A stretch of 64,000 nt of DNA from Pectinophora gossypiella (taxonomy: Eukaryota; Arthropoda; Insecta; Lepidoptera; Gelechiidae), in assembly GCF_024362695.1 (NCBI RefSeq), contig NW_026063248.1, positions 769,663-833,662 of the forward strand. Reading direction: 5' to 3'. This document shows positions 32,353-42,585 of this stretch, in pieces (positions within the stretch are counted from its first letter, which is position 1; each line of letters opens with the position of its first letter). The notes beneath the pieces are model-generated. The model worked only from the letters and a program-made list of their open reading frames with translations. It ran no database searches and was not told the origin of the DNA. The position numbers were made by a program, and so were the translations under genes.

Positions 32353-33855
32353 TGAAACAAAGATTTTTTGCTACCTTATAAGGCAGGTAGTTAAAATAGG
32401 AAATGGTGTTAAAATACTGATTATGTTTCAGAAAATTTATAAAGTGGTGTTTACCTGAAGGGCACAGCTAGATGTTATAGACCGGTGAGCATGAGACAAA
32501 GAAAACTCCCTTATTATCCATAGGTAGGTAGAAACCCTATGGAGGGAGACAGGTCGCGCTTTGGTCCGTCAGGTTAATTGTCACTCCGTAACAACCATGG
32601 GATATCACTATGTTTAAAAACACTGTCCGTACACCTGTAGGCACCTCACTTACTCGAGGACCTCCGACTATCAGGCCTACCTGAGGCGTTCCGGAATACC
32701 GTACAGGTGATGAGTTGAGGCCGGCTCAGGCCAGGGCGTGCTGGACGATGGCGGCGCAGCGGGCCAACTGTTACGCAGCTGGCGGGCTGCACGTCCACCG
32801 GTCAACCTCGCAGACCTTCACCGGGCCTTATCCGGAGTGTTGACAAAAGGAGAGGCGCAGCACATCCACATGCGCGCCGCACAAAGGAAAGCTTCGACGT
32901 GCAAACAACCAAGGCAAGCTCCGCCGAAATGAAGCTTGAAATAACTTGCAAACGCAGAAGAAAACAGTAGCAATCTTCATTCACAAAATTTGTTGAAATA
33001 GTCTGATCCAATCATAAACTTCTTCTTAGATTAAAACGTGCAAAAACGTTAAAACTTTAAAACGTTAAAACTTAAAGGAAAAACAAAACTCAAAAAAAAC
33101 TTTAAAAACTTTAAAAACCCCATCTGCAACAAGGAATGGCAATGATTAGCATGTGGTTCAGCTGACAGCGTGGCAAGGCAACTCACGAGTGTAAAACAAA
33201 GAAAATAACTTACAGGTTCATCCGGGATAGTTGGGCATCGCTCGGATGAAACCTAAACCCACCCACTGGACCTTAGGCGATGGGATTTCAGTGATGTTGC
33301 TGAAAACAAGGACCTCGAGGTTATCACAAAGTTGGTGCAAAAATATGCACGAAGAATTGCGAGGACTCACCATCTCGGTTAAGTTATTTATTTAAATCGA
33401 GACATCGGCTCTTGATGTCGCCGATAAATCGTGGCTTTTAATTTGCCCACATTATTGTTACGGCAGTGGAGTCTCCGGCGCTCTCGCGACGTCCCCACTT
33501 TCCATAACCTGTCTCTCAGCTCAGCCAGCTGTCAGTCTCACACACAAACCCACAATATTGCCAAACTAGAAAAAATCTACCAAACCATAAATTCGCCGAA
33601 TCAACGACAACAATCGATCGACTTGTTTGATCCCAAAATTTAAACAATATAATTATAATATATCAAAATAAATGTTGCAGATAATTTTAATATAATAATT
33701 TAGAACAAAAGAAAATTATTAAAATGTTCGGGCCCATCGATAACCCTGCAGCGCCATCTGTGATTTCCTGCGGGTAAAATATAAAAACAATGTTATATCG
33801 CCAGAAACCACAAGATGTCGCTACAAGGCTCGTTGGTCCGAAATGCTTCGTTACA
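32353..33855 (-). repeat. Gypsy B 3' LTR (1503 bp)
   Basis: From 32611 to 33855 it is almost identical to 38958-40202. The outer part, 32353-32610, is only weakly similar to 38852-38957 and is about 150 bp longer; both start TGAAACA-AGATTTTTT. The short plus-strand ORFs here are duplicated at 39085 simply because the LTR is. Confidence 0.85.
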
Positions 33856-33870
33856 ATACCCCCCTACCCA
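33856..33870 (-). promoter_or_regulatory. Gypsy B polypurine tract
   Basis: The minus strand reads GGGTAGGGGGGTAT directly before the LTR start TGTAACG. It would prime plus-strand synthesis. Confidence 0.7.
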
Positions 33871-34847
33871 CGAGAGGTTTCGAACTGGGTGAGAAACACG
33901 GCTGCCCTCAGCCATAGAGCCTGGAGCGCACAACCAGTCTAAATTTTATCAAATTTTAAAAAAAATCTGTCACAGAAGACGAGACAACAACAATTTATAA
34001 AAAAAAACGTAACGAAGCACAAACACCAACATCTAAACAGCACAACCCTAAGCACAACAATTACCCCGACCTGTTATTCTTCGCCATTCATTAATCACTT
34101 TTCACTTCTTTCATATAGTAGCACCCAGTATCCATTTCACTGGATGTTACCCACATTCATACCCCTGTTGAGCTGACGACTATCTTAGTGTCACTCGATA
34201 CCCCAATTCTAAAGACAAAGACAAAAAACAAAACAACAGTTGTTAGAGGCTTATTTAAGGAGTCACTACCCGCTCCGTCGAAAAGGGAAAAAAAAACAAA
34301 GAGTAACCTAATAAGGTTCCCTATCTAAAAATTAATTCCTAACAAATGGCTACTATAATGCCTAAAAAAAAATGTTGACACGAGCAACGTAAAAACTATT
34401 TTAAATAGTTGGCTATAATCGCCTATACAAAAAAAACATAAAAACGCTATATTGAGCGTTCATAAAAACGCTGCGTTGCAGACGCTAGTGTGTATGGGCC
34501 TTATCTGTGCACCATAAACACACTAAAAAAAAACATTAAACATAAAAACATTTATTGTTAAATGTAGTTATTTTAAAATCAAAAGACTACATTAAAAAAA
34601 ACGTGTTTGTCATAAACAGGCTGTATAAATATACGTAGGTTGTTACTAGGTCCTAATGACACAGTAAACCACCAAAGTTTTATTTTTCTAAATTAAATTG
34701 TTATGAAAGCTAATTATGAAAAGGAAAAATACTGTAGCTTTCTTTTTAAATGTAAATTTAGAAATTGAGCCAAAAACCAAGATCCAAGCCGGTAAAATGT
34801 TTTTTAAAAAAAAAATACAACTAGGGGAATACAGGGCAATTCGGAAA
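33871..34847 (-). other. Gypsy B 3' non-coding region
   Basis: No ORF. Directly beside the polypurine tract the minus strand has a tRNA-like stretch (A-box-like TGGCTGAGGGC, B-box-like AGTTCGAAACC; about 33876-33935). The rest is AT-rich. Confidence 0.5.
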
Positions 34848-37835
34848 TTAAACTTTTATATCCTTTATGTGCCAAGAACCTAAGTTCTTGCCACTAAATG
34901 AAACCAAATCGTACACCAAGGGCGATAAAACCTTTTTAATTACGCACTGTTCGTATTTTGGGGCAAGTTTCGAGGCTTTAAAATTAGCGGCGTCACTCTG
35001 TACGTACGTTTTCCGCCACACTACTTGACCCTCGCGCAAAGTATTAACGTTACGGCGTCGCAGGTTGTAGTACTTTGCGTTCGTCGCGTGAGCCTTCTCG
35101 ATATTCATCCGAACCTTTTGAAAGATATCCCGAAGGACCCCAAATTCACCCGCATACTCGTCCCTTGGCATAGAGATCTCATATTCCCTGTCATCATTAT
35201 AAAAAGAACCGTTAATAATTGGTTCCCGGCCATGGACTAAAAAGAATGGACTAAACCCAGTGGTTTCGTTCACGGCACTATTTAATGCAAACTGCACCTT
35301 AAATAAATTAAGATCCCATGTCCTATGATCGTCAGCTACATAAGACGAAACAGCTGTCATGACTGTTTTGTTGTACCTTTCCACCATGTTAATCTGTGGC
35401 GTGTACCTAGGCCCGTAGTGAACTCGTGGAATATTGTACTTCTTGAGAAGGCCACTGAATTCTGATCCCGTGAATTGAACCCCATTGTCGGTAATTACGG
35501 TTTCAGGAATCCCGTGAGCTAGAAGCACATAATTCTCAAAGTTTTTAGCTACTGCAGCACTAGTCGCTCGACGAAGTGGAAATAACATGGTGTACTTTGA
35601 AAAACAGCACGTTACTACTAAAAGGTGCATGTAACCCGAACGTGATCGTGGAAGAGGTCCTACCAAATCTACGGATACAGCTTGAAATGGCCTATAGCAC
35701 TGCTTAGGCTGACCCATGATCCCAGGAGTGAGTTTGGTCCTGTGCTTATAAGCAGAACAAATACGGCATTTGTTGACAAAATCAAGCACGTCGCGGTACA
35801 TTCCTGGCCAGAAATACCTCAAACACAACCTACGGTGCGTTTTAAACACCCCGAGGTGTGCCGAGGTCGGTGGTTCGTGGTTTTCGGACATGACCTGCAG
35901 ACGGTTTGACTTTGGCACAACAACCTTCCAATCAAACTCCTGAGTCAGGGCATACTTACCCTTGCTGTATCGTAGAAGAGTACCATTTTCGACGCGATAA
36001 TTGGGATAATTTTTAGGATAAGACGTACAACCAGAATAAACCTTATCATACCACTCATCACCGGTTCCTGCATTTGGAGCATCGATGGCATCCACATGCA
36101 GCAATCGTGAGAGGGCATCAGGGACGACATTATCCTTCCCTTTCCTATGCTCGATTGTAAAATTAAATTGGGATAACCTACAACCCCAACGAGCTAAGCG
36201 TCCCGTAGGATTCTCCAAATTCATGAACCACCTAAGTGAAGCGTGATCGGTTACGACGGTGAATGGTCTACTACCTAAATATGGTTCAAATTTTTCAACC
36301 GCGTACACAACTGCTAACGCCTCCCTTTCGGTAGCACTATAGTTACGTTCGTTTTTATTAAGGGATCTGCTGATATAAGCGATAGGGCGGTCATGGCCAT
36401 CAATATTCTGCGCTAACACACCTCCTACGCCAAAATTAGATGCATCGCAGTGAACTGAAAATGGTTTGCTAAAATCAGGGCAGGCTAAAATTGGAGCTGA
36501 AACTAATGTGTTTTTTAAAGTGACAAAAGCGTTTTTTGGGTTGTTACATTTTGGGCACGACCTTACCGTAAACCCTAAATGACCGCACTTAAAACATTTA
36601 ACTGTCTTGTCCCTACACCTTGCGGTTGAGTGAGTAGACACTTTACATCTTTTGCAAAATACTGATTTGTTAGCCGCAGATTTTGTCCTATAACTACCAG
36701 GCTTTTCATTATTTGGCGGTTGTCGCTGCGTAAAAGTTTGAGCCTGAATTGGTGGCTGAACTGCCGAGACCTGTTGTGTTTCCCTAACATCGGCGGATTC
36801 GCTGACGGGCATTACATGTTTCGTTTTGCCTTTGTACACGAAATCATTACTTAAAATAGACTGCTTTGGTGGTTCGACAAACAGCTGTGTCATTTGTCGC
36901 GCAGATTCTATTTTACGGCATTTATCTTTTAGTTCAGCTATCGTAGCTACGTCGTGCAATGCTAACTGTTCTCTAAAAACGGGCCTAATATTGTGCATTA
37001 AAATTTCAAATTTGTCATTATCCGAAAGAGGTCGTTTCAATTGTGAAAACATACAGTTCATAACTGCAAAATAGATGTGTGTTGGTTCATCCTGTCCTTG
37101 GGTGCGAGCTCTAATCTCCCCCAGCAAACGATAATCAAAATCAACGGGTGCGAATTCCTGGACTAAAAGCTCACTTAATTCCTGCCAAGACGAAACCTGC
37201 TCCTTAACACCTCTGTACCATAGAAGACCTTGGTCCGAAAAGAAACAAAAGGCGGACTTGAAAAGTACATTGTCACTAACTCCGAACGCTGAGGCGCGTT
37301 CACCTATCGATTGCAAGAACGTATGTGGAGTCGTACGGCCGTCGAATTTAATGTTCCACTTCATTAAATTAATTGCTGAACCATCTGTCCCTTTTCCCCT
37401 GTTTTCCTCTTCTGGGTCGATGACGTTTTTTGTTGACAACAATTTCTCCAATGAGTGACCGCAAGCTATAAGATTTTTATTCAGCTTCAATTTTATGTCC
37501 CTATCGACAGACTCCGTGCATACCACACGCTCAAGACGGTGATGAAGATGATTATATAAAGCCCTAGCACGCATAAGGTGATTACGTTCCCTAGACTTCA
37601 CTGCTAAATCAAGTTTTGCCTGCAGCTCCTTCAGCTTTTCGGTGATGATTGGGAATTCTGCCTGTGGTCTTCGTTCATCATCCATTATTTCATCCGGAGA
37701 GAAACCAGTGATCAACTCCCTAAGCTGTTTCTTCAAATTGAGAACAGTATCAGCCGGTGCTTCTGCACGAATACTCACTTCATATATTAACTCATCACGG
37801 AGCAGTGAATGTAAATAAACAGTTTGGATATCCAT
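34848..37835 (-). CDS. Gypsy B Gag-RNase H-integrase fusion (no protease, no RT)
   Basis: 995 codons from ATG, open throughout. Residues 1-130 are helical and basic. Residues about 165-330 are a Retrotrans_gag-type capsid (WNIKFDGRTTPHTFLQSI). Two zinc knuckles follow: CKRCKVSTHSTARC, intact, and CFKCGHLGFTVRSC, where Phe stands at the expected His. At about residue 432 (near 36540) the sequence jumps straight to NAFVTLKNTLVSAPIL, the linker that normally follows the RT. RNase H follows: VHCDAS, TEREALAV, VTDHASL. Then integrase: zinc region (HLGVFKTH, CRICSAYK), D in VSVDLVGP, D in ITDNGVQF, E in MVERYN, and a GPY-like end. An in-frame deletion has removed protease and RT yet left one long ORF. 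Confidence 0.9.
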   Translation of the reverse strand: MDIQTVYLHSLLRDELIYEVSIRAEAPADTVLNLKKQLRELITGFSPDEIMDDERRPQAEFPIITEKLKELQAKLDLAVKSRERNHLMRARALYNHLHHRLERVVCTESVDRDIKLKLNKNLIACGHSLEKLLSTKNVIDPEEENRGKGTDGSAINLMKWNIKFDGRTTPHTFLQSIGERASAFGVSDNVLFKSAFCFFSDQGLLWYRGVKEQVSSWQELSELLVQEFAPVDFDYRLLGEIRARTQGQDEPTHIYFAVMNCMFSQLKRPLSDNDKFEILMHNIRPVFREQLALHDVATIAELKDKCRKIESARQMTQLFVEPPKQSILSNDFVYKGKTKHVMPVSESADVRETQQVSAVQPPIQAQTFTQRQPPNNEKPGSYRTKSAANKSVFCKRCKVSTHSTARCRDKTVKCFKCGHLGFTVRSCPKCNNPKNAFVTLKNTLVSAPILACPDFSKPFSVHCDASNFGVGGVLAQNIDGHDRPIAYISRSLNKNERNYSATEREALAVVYAVEKFEPYLGSRPFTVVTDHASLRWFMNLENPTGRLARWGCRLSQFNFTIEHRKGKDNVVPDALSRLLHVDAIDAPNAGTGDEWYDKVYSGCTSYPKNYPNYRVENGTLLRYSKGKYALTQEFDWKVVVPKSNRLQVMSENHEPPTSAHLGVFKTHRRLCLRYFWPGMYRDVLDFVNKCRICSAYKHRTKLTPGIMGQPKQCYRPFQAVSVDLVGPLPRSRSGYMHLLVVTCCFSKYTMLFPLRRATSAAVAKNFENYVLLAHGIPETVITDNGVQFTGSEFSGLLKKYNIPRVHYGPRYTPQINMVERYNKTVMTAVSSYVADDHRTWDLNLFKVQFALNSAVNETTGFSPFFLVHGREPIINGSFYNDDREYEISMPRDEYAGEFGVLRDIFQKVRMNIEKAHATNAKYYNLRRRNVNTLREGQVVWRKTYVQSDAANFKASKLAPKYEQCVIKKVLSPLVYDLVSFSGKNLGSWHIKDIKV

Positions 37836-38830
37836 GGTTGTGTTTCAGAGTTATAATTTCAAGATTGTAAAGAGGTTTGAAGTAAACTGAAGTAAATTTA
37901 TGTTTCAAAATGTACCCGTCTGCCTCCAAAACTTAATTTCTAAAATATGTACAAAATTTTCATATAATATAAACCAAATAAGTGTAATTATCACACAACA
38001 TCAATTCTCAGTCTATCCCTGTAAATAATTTTCAAAACAATAAAAGAAACAACAGTGTTTTTTAATTAATTTTGTTTAAGGTTATGTTTTAAATATATTA
38101 AATGTTTATTGTCACGTAAATATATTGTTGTAATTATATAAAGATTGTAAAGCAAGTGTACTACTATATATTTCTCAATAAAGTTGTTATTGACAGACAG
38201 TTCTATAAAATTATTTCCAAAAACAAATAAGCAAAATGTTTGCCAAGCAGCGGCACAACTAACAAGATGATGATGAAGCAAAGCTACAAAATATCAATTT
38301 CCACTCAATGTCCTGTTGTAAATGTTATCAAAAAACTATCTTTATAGCTTATGTTTTGAAAGTAATATTAATTGTTTTAATAATAAATGGTAAATTATGT
38401 TTGTTTTTTAATTATTTATGTCCAAATTTTATCAAAAACAACTCAATACTGATAAAAAAAAAATATAGCTAGTAAGTATCAAAAAATGTTCAAATTTGTT
38501 TTTAACCTGGAATTTATACTAACAAGGTTAAAAAAAGTAAACACAAATGTAGTACTAAAATGACAATAAGCCCTAGACCAGTTTGGTCATAAAATTGGGT
38601 TTAAAACTTATTGTACAAAATAAGTATTTAAGTTAGGTCTCTGTATGAGGCCTAGAACCTTACTTATGCTAAGAAAAACACAACTTAACCTAAGATGCAA
38701 ACAAAACACAAACAATTCACACAAAATCCCATCACTTTTTAATTAAAAAAATACACTGTTTTCACAAAATTTATTCTTAAAGTTTATGCCAACACCACTT
38801 ATATTCTAAAATGGTTGTACAGAGCGACAA
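37836..38830 (-). other. Gypsy B 5' leader
   Basis: About 1 kb of AT-rich non-coding sequence between the primer-binding site and the gag ATG on the minus strand. No convincing ORF. Confidence 0.6.
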
Positions 38831-38850
38831 TTTCACCAAGAAGGGCGCCA
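38831..38850 (-). promoter_or_regulatory. Gypsy B primer-binding site
   Basis: The minus strand starts TGGCGCCCTTCTTGG one base after the 5' LTR end. The first eight bases match the tRNA-Lys-type site known from Gypsy elements; beyond that the match is poor. Confidence 0.65.
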
Positions 38851-38851
38851 C

Positions 38852-40202
38852 TGAAACACTAGATTTTTTAAATTCCAATAGAATGGACTTCATTCAATAC
38901 AGAGAAGTGGGCCGTTAGGTAAAATATCTCTCTGTAACATACCATGTGCTAGCACTATGTTTAAAAACACTGTCCGTACACCTGTAGGCACCTCACTTAC
39001 TCGAGGACCTCCGACTATCAGGCCTACCTGAGGCGTTCCGGAATACCGTACAGGTGATGAGTTGAGGCCGGCTCAGGCCAGGGCGTGCTGGACGATGGCG
39101 GCGCAGCGGGCCAACTGTTACGCAGCTGGCGGGCTGCACGTCCACCGGTCAACCTCGCAGACCTTCACCGGGCCTTATCCGGAGTGTTGACAAAAGGAGA
39201 GGCGCAGCACATCCACATGCGCGCCGCACAAAGGAAAGCTTCGACGTGCAAACAACCAAGGCAAGCTCCGCCGAAATGAAGCTTGAAATAACTTGCAAAC
39301 GCAGAAGAAAACAGTAGCAATCTTCATTCACAAAATTTGTTGAAATAGTCTGATCCAATCATAAACTTCTTCTTAGATTAAAACGTGCAAAAACGTTAAA
39401 ACTTTAAAACTTTAAAACTTAAAGGAAAAACAAAACTCAAAAAAAACTTTAAAAACTTTAAAAACCCCATCTGCAACAAGGAATGGCAATGATTAGCATG
39501 TGGTTCAGCTGACAGCGTGGCAAGGCAACTCACGAGTGTAAAACAAAGAAAATAACTTACAGGTTCATCCGGGATAGTTGGGCATCGCTCGGATGAAACC
39601 TAAACCCACCCACTGGACCTTAGGCGATGGGATTTCAGTGATGTTGCTGAAAACAAGGACCTCGAGGTTATCACAAAGTTGGTGCAAAAATATGCACGAA
39701 GAATTGCGAGGACTCACCATCTCGGTTAAGTTATTTATTTAAATCGAGACATCGGCTCTTGATGTCGCCGATAAATCGTGGCTTTTAATTTGCCCACATT
39801 ATTGTTACGGCAGTGGAGTCTCCGGCGCTCTCGCGACGTCCCCACTTTCCATAACCTGTCTCTCAGCTCAGCCAGCTGTCAGTCTCACACACGAACCCAC
39901 AATATTGCCAAACTAGAAAAAATCTACCAAACCATAAATTCGCCGAATCAACGACAACAATCGATCGACTTGTTTGATCCCAAAATTTAAACAATATAAT
40001 TATAATATATCAAAATAAATGTTGCAGATAATTTTAATATAATAATTTAGAACAAAAGAAAATTATTAAAATGTTCGGGCCCATCGATAACCCTGCAGCG
40101 CCATCTGTGATTTCCTGCGGGTAAAATATAAAAACAATGTTATATCGCCAGAAACCACAAGATGTCGCTACAAGGCTCGTTGGTCCGAAATGCTTCGTTA
40201 CA
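38852..40202 (-). repeat. Gypsy B 5' LTR (1351 bp)
   Basis: TG...CA ended on the minus strand. It is near-identical to the 3' LTR over 38958-40202 (I noted about three differences) but strongly diverged over 38852-38957. Confidence 0.87.
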
Positions 40203-40206
40203 GTGT

Positions 40207-41046
40207 CCAAACCAACCTAACATTCCCTTCTCAATCCTAGTCACTATATCGTCTTTTACACCACATCTCTGTCTTATCACACTGTTTCTCACTCTATCAC
40301 TCAACTTCACACCGCAGATGCTACGCAAAGACCTCATTTCTACGGCATTGATCCTACTTTCATGCTTCTTCTGCCATACCCAACATTCACTACCGTACTT
40401 CAGCGTAGGGACAAGCACTGCATTGTGAACAGCCATCCTCGCATCTTGCGAGATACATTTGCTACTAACAACTGCGTGCATTGCCCCATGGTGACGCCAC
40501 GCATCCCTGCCTGACACCAACAGAGATGTCGAACCAGGAAGACAGAGCGCCATTAACTCTGACACACGCACTAGAACCCTTATACAAAGACTTCAGCGCG
40601 CGTATCAGGTTGCCGTCCAACCCATACTCGGATAGTACACACCACAGTTCATCTCTCATCACTCTATCATAGGCCTTCTCTAAATCTATAAAGGCACAGA
40701 ATACCTTCTGATGAACTGCCAGTTGTTTTTCGGCGATGCATCGAAGAGAGAAGACCTGATCCATGCATCCCATACCTCTTCTAAATCCCGCTTGTACGTT
40801 CCAAATTTTTTCCTCTGTTTCTTTCATCACACGTTCAATCAGTACTTTCGCATACAGTTTACCAACGACACTGAGAAGGCTTATTCCACGGTAGTTCTTG
40901 CACTCTTGTTGTGAACCCTTGCCCTTAAACAACGGCACAATAACCGCCCTACACCAATCACTTGGCACAAGACCGGAGGCCCAGCATTTATTGAAGAGCA
41001 AGTACAGCATGCTCACCACCGGCGGTAGATTTTGCTGGACCATTTT
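40207..41046 (-). pseudogene. LINE-2 reverse transcriptase fragment, internally deleted
   Basis: On the minus strand from about 41043: DWCRAVIVPLFKGKGS, NYRGISLLSVVGKLYAKVL, QAGFRRGMGCMDQVF, FIDLEKAYDRV and GVRQGCVASPW. The sequence then jumps (near 40490) to GAMHAVVSSKCISQDARMAVHNAVL and LVPTLKYGSECWVW, ending in GMLGWFGH at the Gypsy B junction. The palm segment that should carry the YxDD catalytic motif is gone. The element is also 5'-truncated: there is no endonuclease, and BEL sequence resumes at about 41060. The last codons continue at 32352. Confidence 0.82.
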
Positions 41047-41059
41047 TAATTACGAACAG

Positions 41060-41898
41060 GCGTGGGCGCGGTTGTAAAGTCACGAAGTGCTATTTGTGTC
41101 TCTTCATATGCCTTAGATACAAATGTGTACACTTGGAAGTTACCAGTGAATTATCAAAAGATTCTTTTCTGTTATCACTACGTCGTTTTATATCACGCAG
41201 GGGGAAACCTATTGAAATATTTTGCGACAACGGTAGAAACTTTGTGGCCGCCTCTAAGGAAATTAATGAGCTTTTTCAGTGTCATTCAGACTCTATTGTC
41301 GGGTTTACATCTGATCAAGGCATAAAATTCTTTTTCTACGCTCCAAACTTTAACGGATATGCTGAAGCGGGCATTAAATCCGCAAAATTTCATTTAAGGC
41401 GCATTTTAGGCAATACACCTCTAACATTTGAAGAGTTGTCGACCTTGTTCGCACAAATTGAGGCTGTCCTTAACAGTCGCCCTATCTCACCCCTCTCTTC
41501 CTCTCTCACGGACTATACAGCTCTCACACCAGGGCACTTTCTTCTTGGCAGGTCACTGACATCGCTTCCTGGACCATCTCTACTGAACACTGTCTAACAA
41601 GCTGAATAGATACAAGCTTCTTGAACAGATGCGGCAACATTTCTGGTCACGATGGCAATCGGAATATGTACTTGAGCTACAAGGACGTTCAAAATGGAAA
41701 ACAAGAACACACGACTTAAGAACAGGAGACCTTGTCGTCATCAAAGAAGACGGCCTGCCTCCCCTACTATGGCGCCTAGGGCGCGTCGATCAACTTCATC
41801 CAGGCACGGATGGCGTGCCAAGAGTGGCCGACATAAGGACCTCAAAGGGCATCATTCGGCGAGCCCTAAATCGATTGTGTCTGTTGCAAAATTCTTGA
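41060..41898 (+). pseudogene. BEL/Pao integrase core and C-terminus
   Basis: Resumes the BEL integrase after LINE-2 with TKCYLCLFICL, HLEVTSELSKDSFL and IEIFCDNGRNFVA (second catalytic Asp), then FYAPNFNGYAEAGIKSAK (catalytic Glu) and LTPGHFLLGR. A frameshift or stop near 41597 moves it to another frame, which carries the typical BEL C-terminus (WSRWQSEYV, RTGDLVVIKED, RVADIRTSKGIIRR) ending at 41898. Its position directly after 32060 once the nest is removed fixes it as the same element. Confidence 0.87.
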
Positions 41899-42196
41899 AA
41901 GCCAGGGCTTTCAAGGGCCCCCAGGATGTCTGCGCGCACCTCATGACGTCAGCTAGCGGGGCGCGGGAGCAAGCGCTGCCGCCGCGCCGCTAACACATTC
42001 GCCTTGACCATCGTACGACGCGCACCGCGCGCGCATACTTTGTACTTATATTCTTACAATCATTAAATAGTGTTATATACTTCATTTAAGGCATTTTTAT
42101 TAGTAGTGTTCTCAAGAACACTATGCATGTGACCTTACAAACGACATTTTCAGTAATCCCTTATAACCCTCAATACCAGCAAGTTCTACTTTATGA
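41899..42196 (+). other. BEL 3' region, presumed LTR remnant
   Basis: Follows the pol stop. A GC-rich block (41930-42030) containing TGTCTGCGCGCACC could be the start of the 3' LTR; the rest is AT-rich and runs into the Gypsy C LTR at 42197. Without a 5' partner the LTR cannot be delimited. Confidence 0.4.
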
Positions 42197-42503
42197 TGTA
42201 GGTGCTGACACAGCGCTAGCGCACAGCTAGCGGAGGCAGCCCCTCGCCTCACTTTACGTTTAGTCTCTACGGTCCGGGCAACGGGGCAACACGCCTCAGA
42301 ATTGGCTTTTCTAATATTTTATGTAGAACGCGCGCTCTACTGTGTTGATAAAGTGTAATGTATTTACTATGTTTTTCTGGAAAATAGACAGTGATCCCTA
42401 TTAAGTGATTTTATTCATGAGCCCCAATAACACACCAAGGTCGATAACGTAGAGACTCCCTTAGGGAAACCCCACCCCCTAAGGCACACAAGTAAACACT
42501 AAA
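42197..42503 (+). repeat. Gypsy C 5' LTR
   Basis: Begins TGTAGGTGCTGACAC and ends near AACACTAAA. It matches 50193-50500 with a handful of differences. The exact 3' boundary (CA or AAA) is uncertain. Confidence 0.88.
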
Positions 42504-42504
42504 G

Positions 42505-42520
42505 TGGTGACCCCGCCCGT
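42505..42520 (+). promoter_or_regulatory. Gypsy C primer-binding site
   Basis: TGGTGACCCCGCCCGT directly after the LTR. The first 11 bases match the tRNA-Trp-type site I recall for CsRn1 elements. Confidence 0.6.
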
Positions 42521-42585
42521 TGCTCGGACATTCACGCGTGCGTTACGGAGGATCAGTGTGTCAAAAAGTGTGGCATTCCTGCATC

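Larger units (their letters stand above)
32353..40202 (-). mobile_element. Gypsy B, internally deleted Ty3/Gypsy element in LINE-2
   Basis: 7850 bp, minus orientation, with ends TGTAACG...TTTCA and the 4-bp target duplication GTGT (32349-32352 and 40203-40206). Removing it rejoins the LINE-2 codons for WFGH and VERM. 5' LTR 38852-40202; primer-binding site directly inside (TGGCGCCC on the minus strand at 38843-38850); one ORF (34848-37835); purine tract at 33856-33870 next to the 3' LTR (32353-33855). The coding region lacks protease and reverse transcriptase, so this copy could move only with help. Confidence 0.9.
8520..42196 (+). mobile_element. BEL/Pao LTR retrotransposon, split and degraded
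   Basis: Pieces in element order: gag start (9041-9656), rest of gag (28304-29063), protease (29064-29479), reverse transcriptase (29480-30925), RNase H and integrase zinc region (30922-32060), integrase core and C-terminus (41060-41898). All are plus strand and collinear once Gypsy A and LINE-2/Gypsy B are removed. Several frameshifts and one nonsense codon make it dead. I could not align a pair of LTRs; the left end may have been cut by the Helitron at 5586-8519. The 3' region 41899-42196 is where the right LTR should be. Confidence 0.8.

Noticed and set aside
32738..33643. Repeated small ORFs (32738, 33431 and 39085, 39778)
   Set aside because: They sit in the two Gypsy B LTRs and are duplicated with them. 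No motif or coding signal.
41899..42196. BEL 3' LTR with a partner at 8520-9040
   Set aside because: Only loose AT-rich similarity by eye; no shared block long enough to call an LTR pair.
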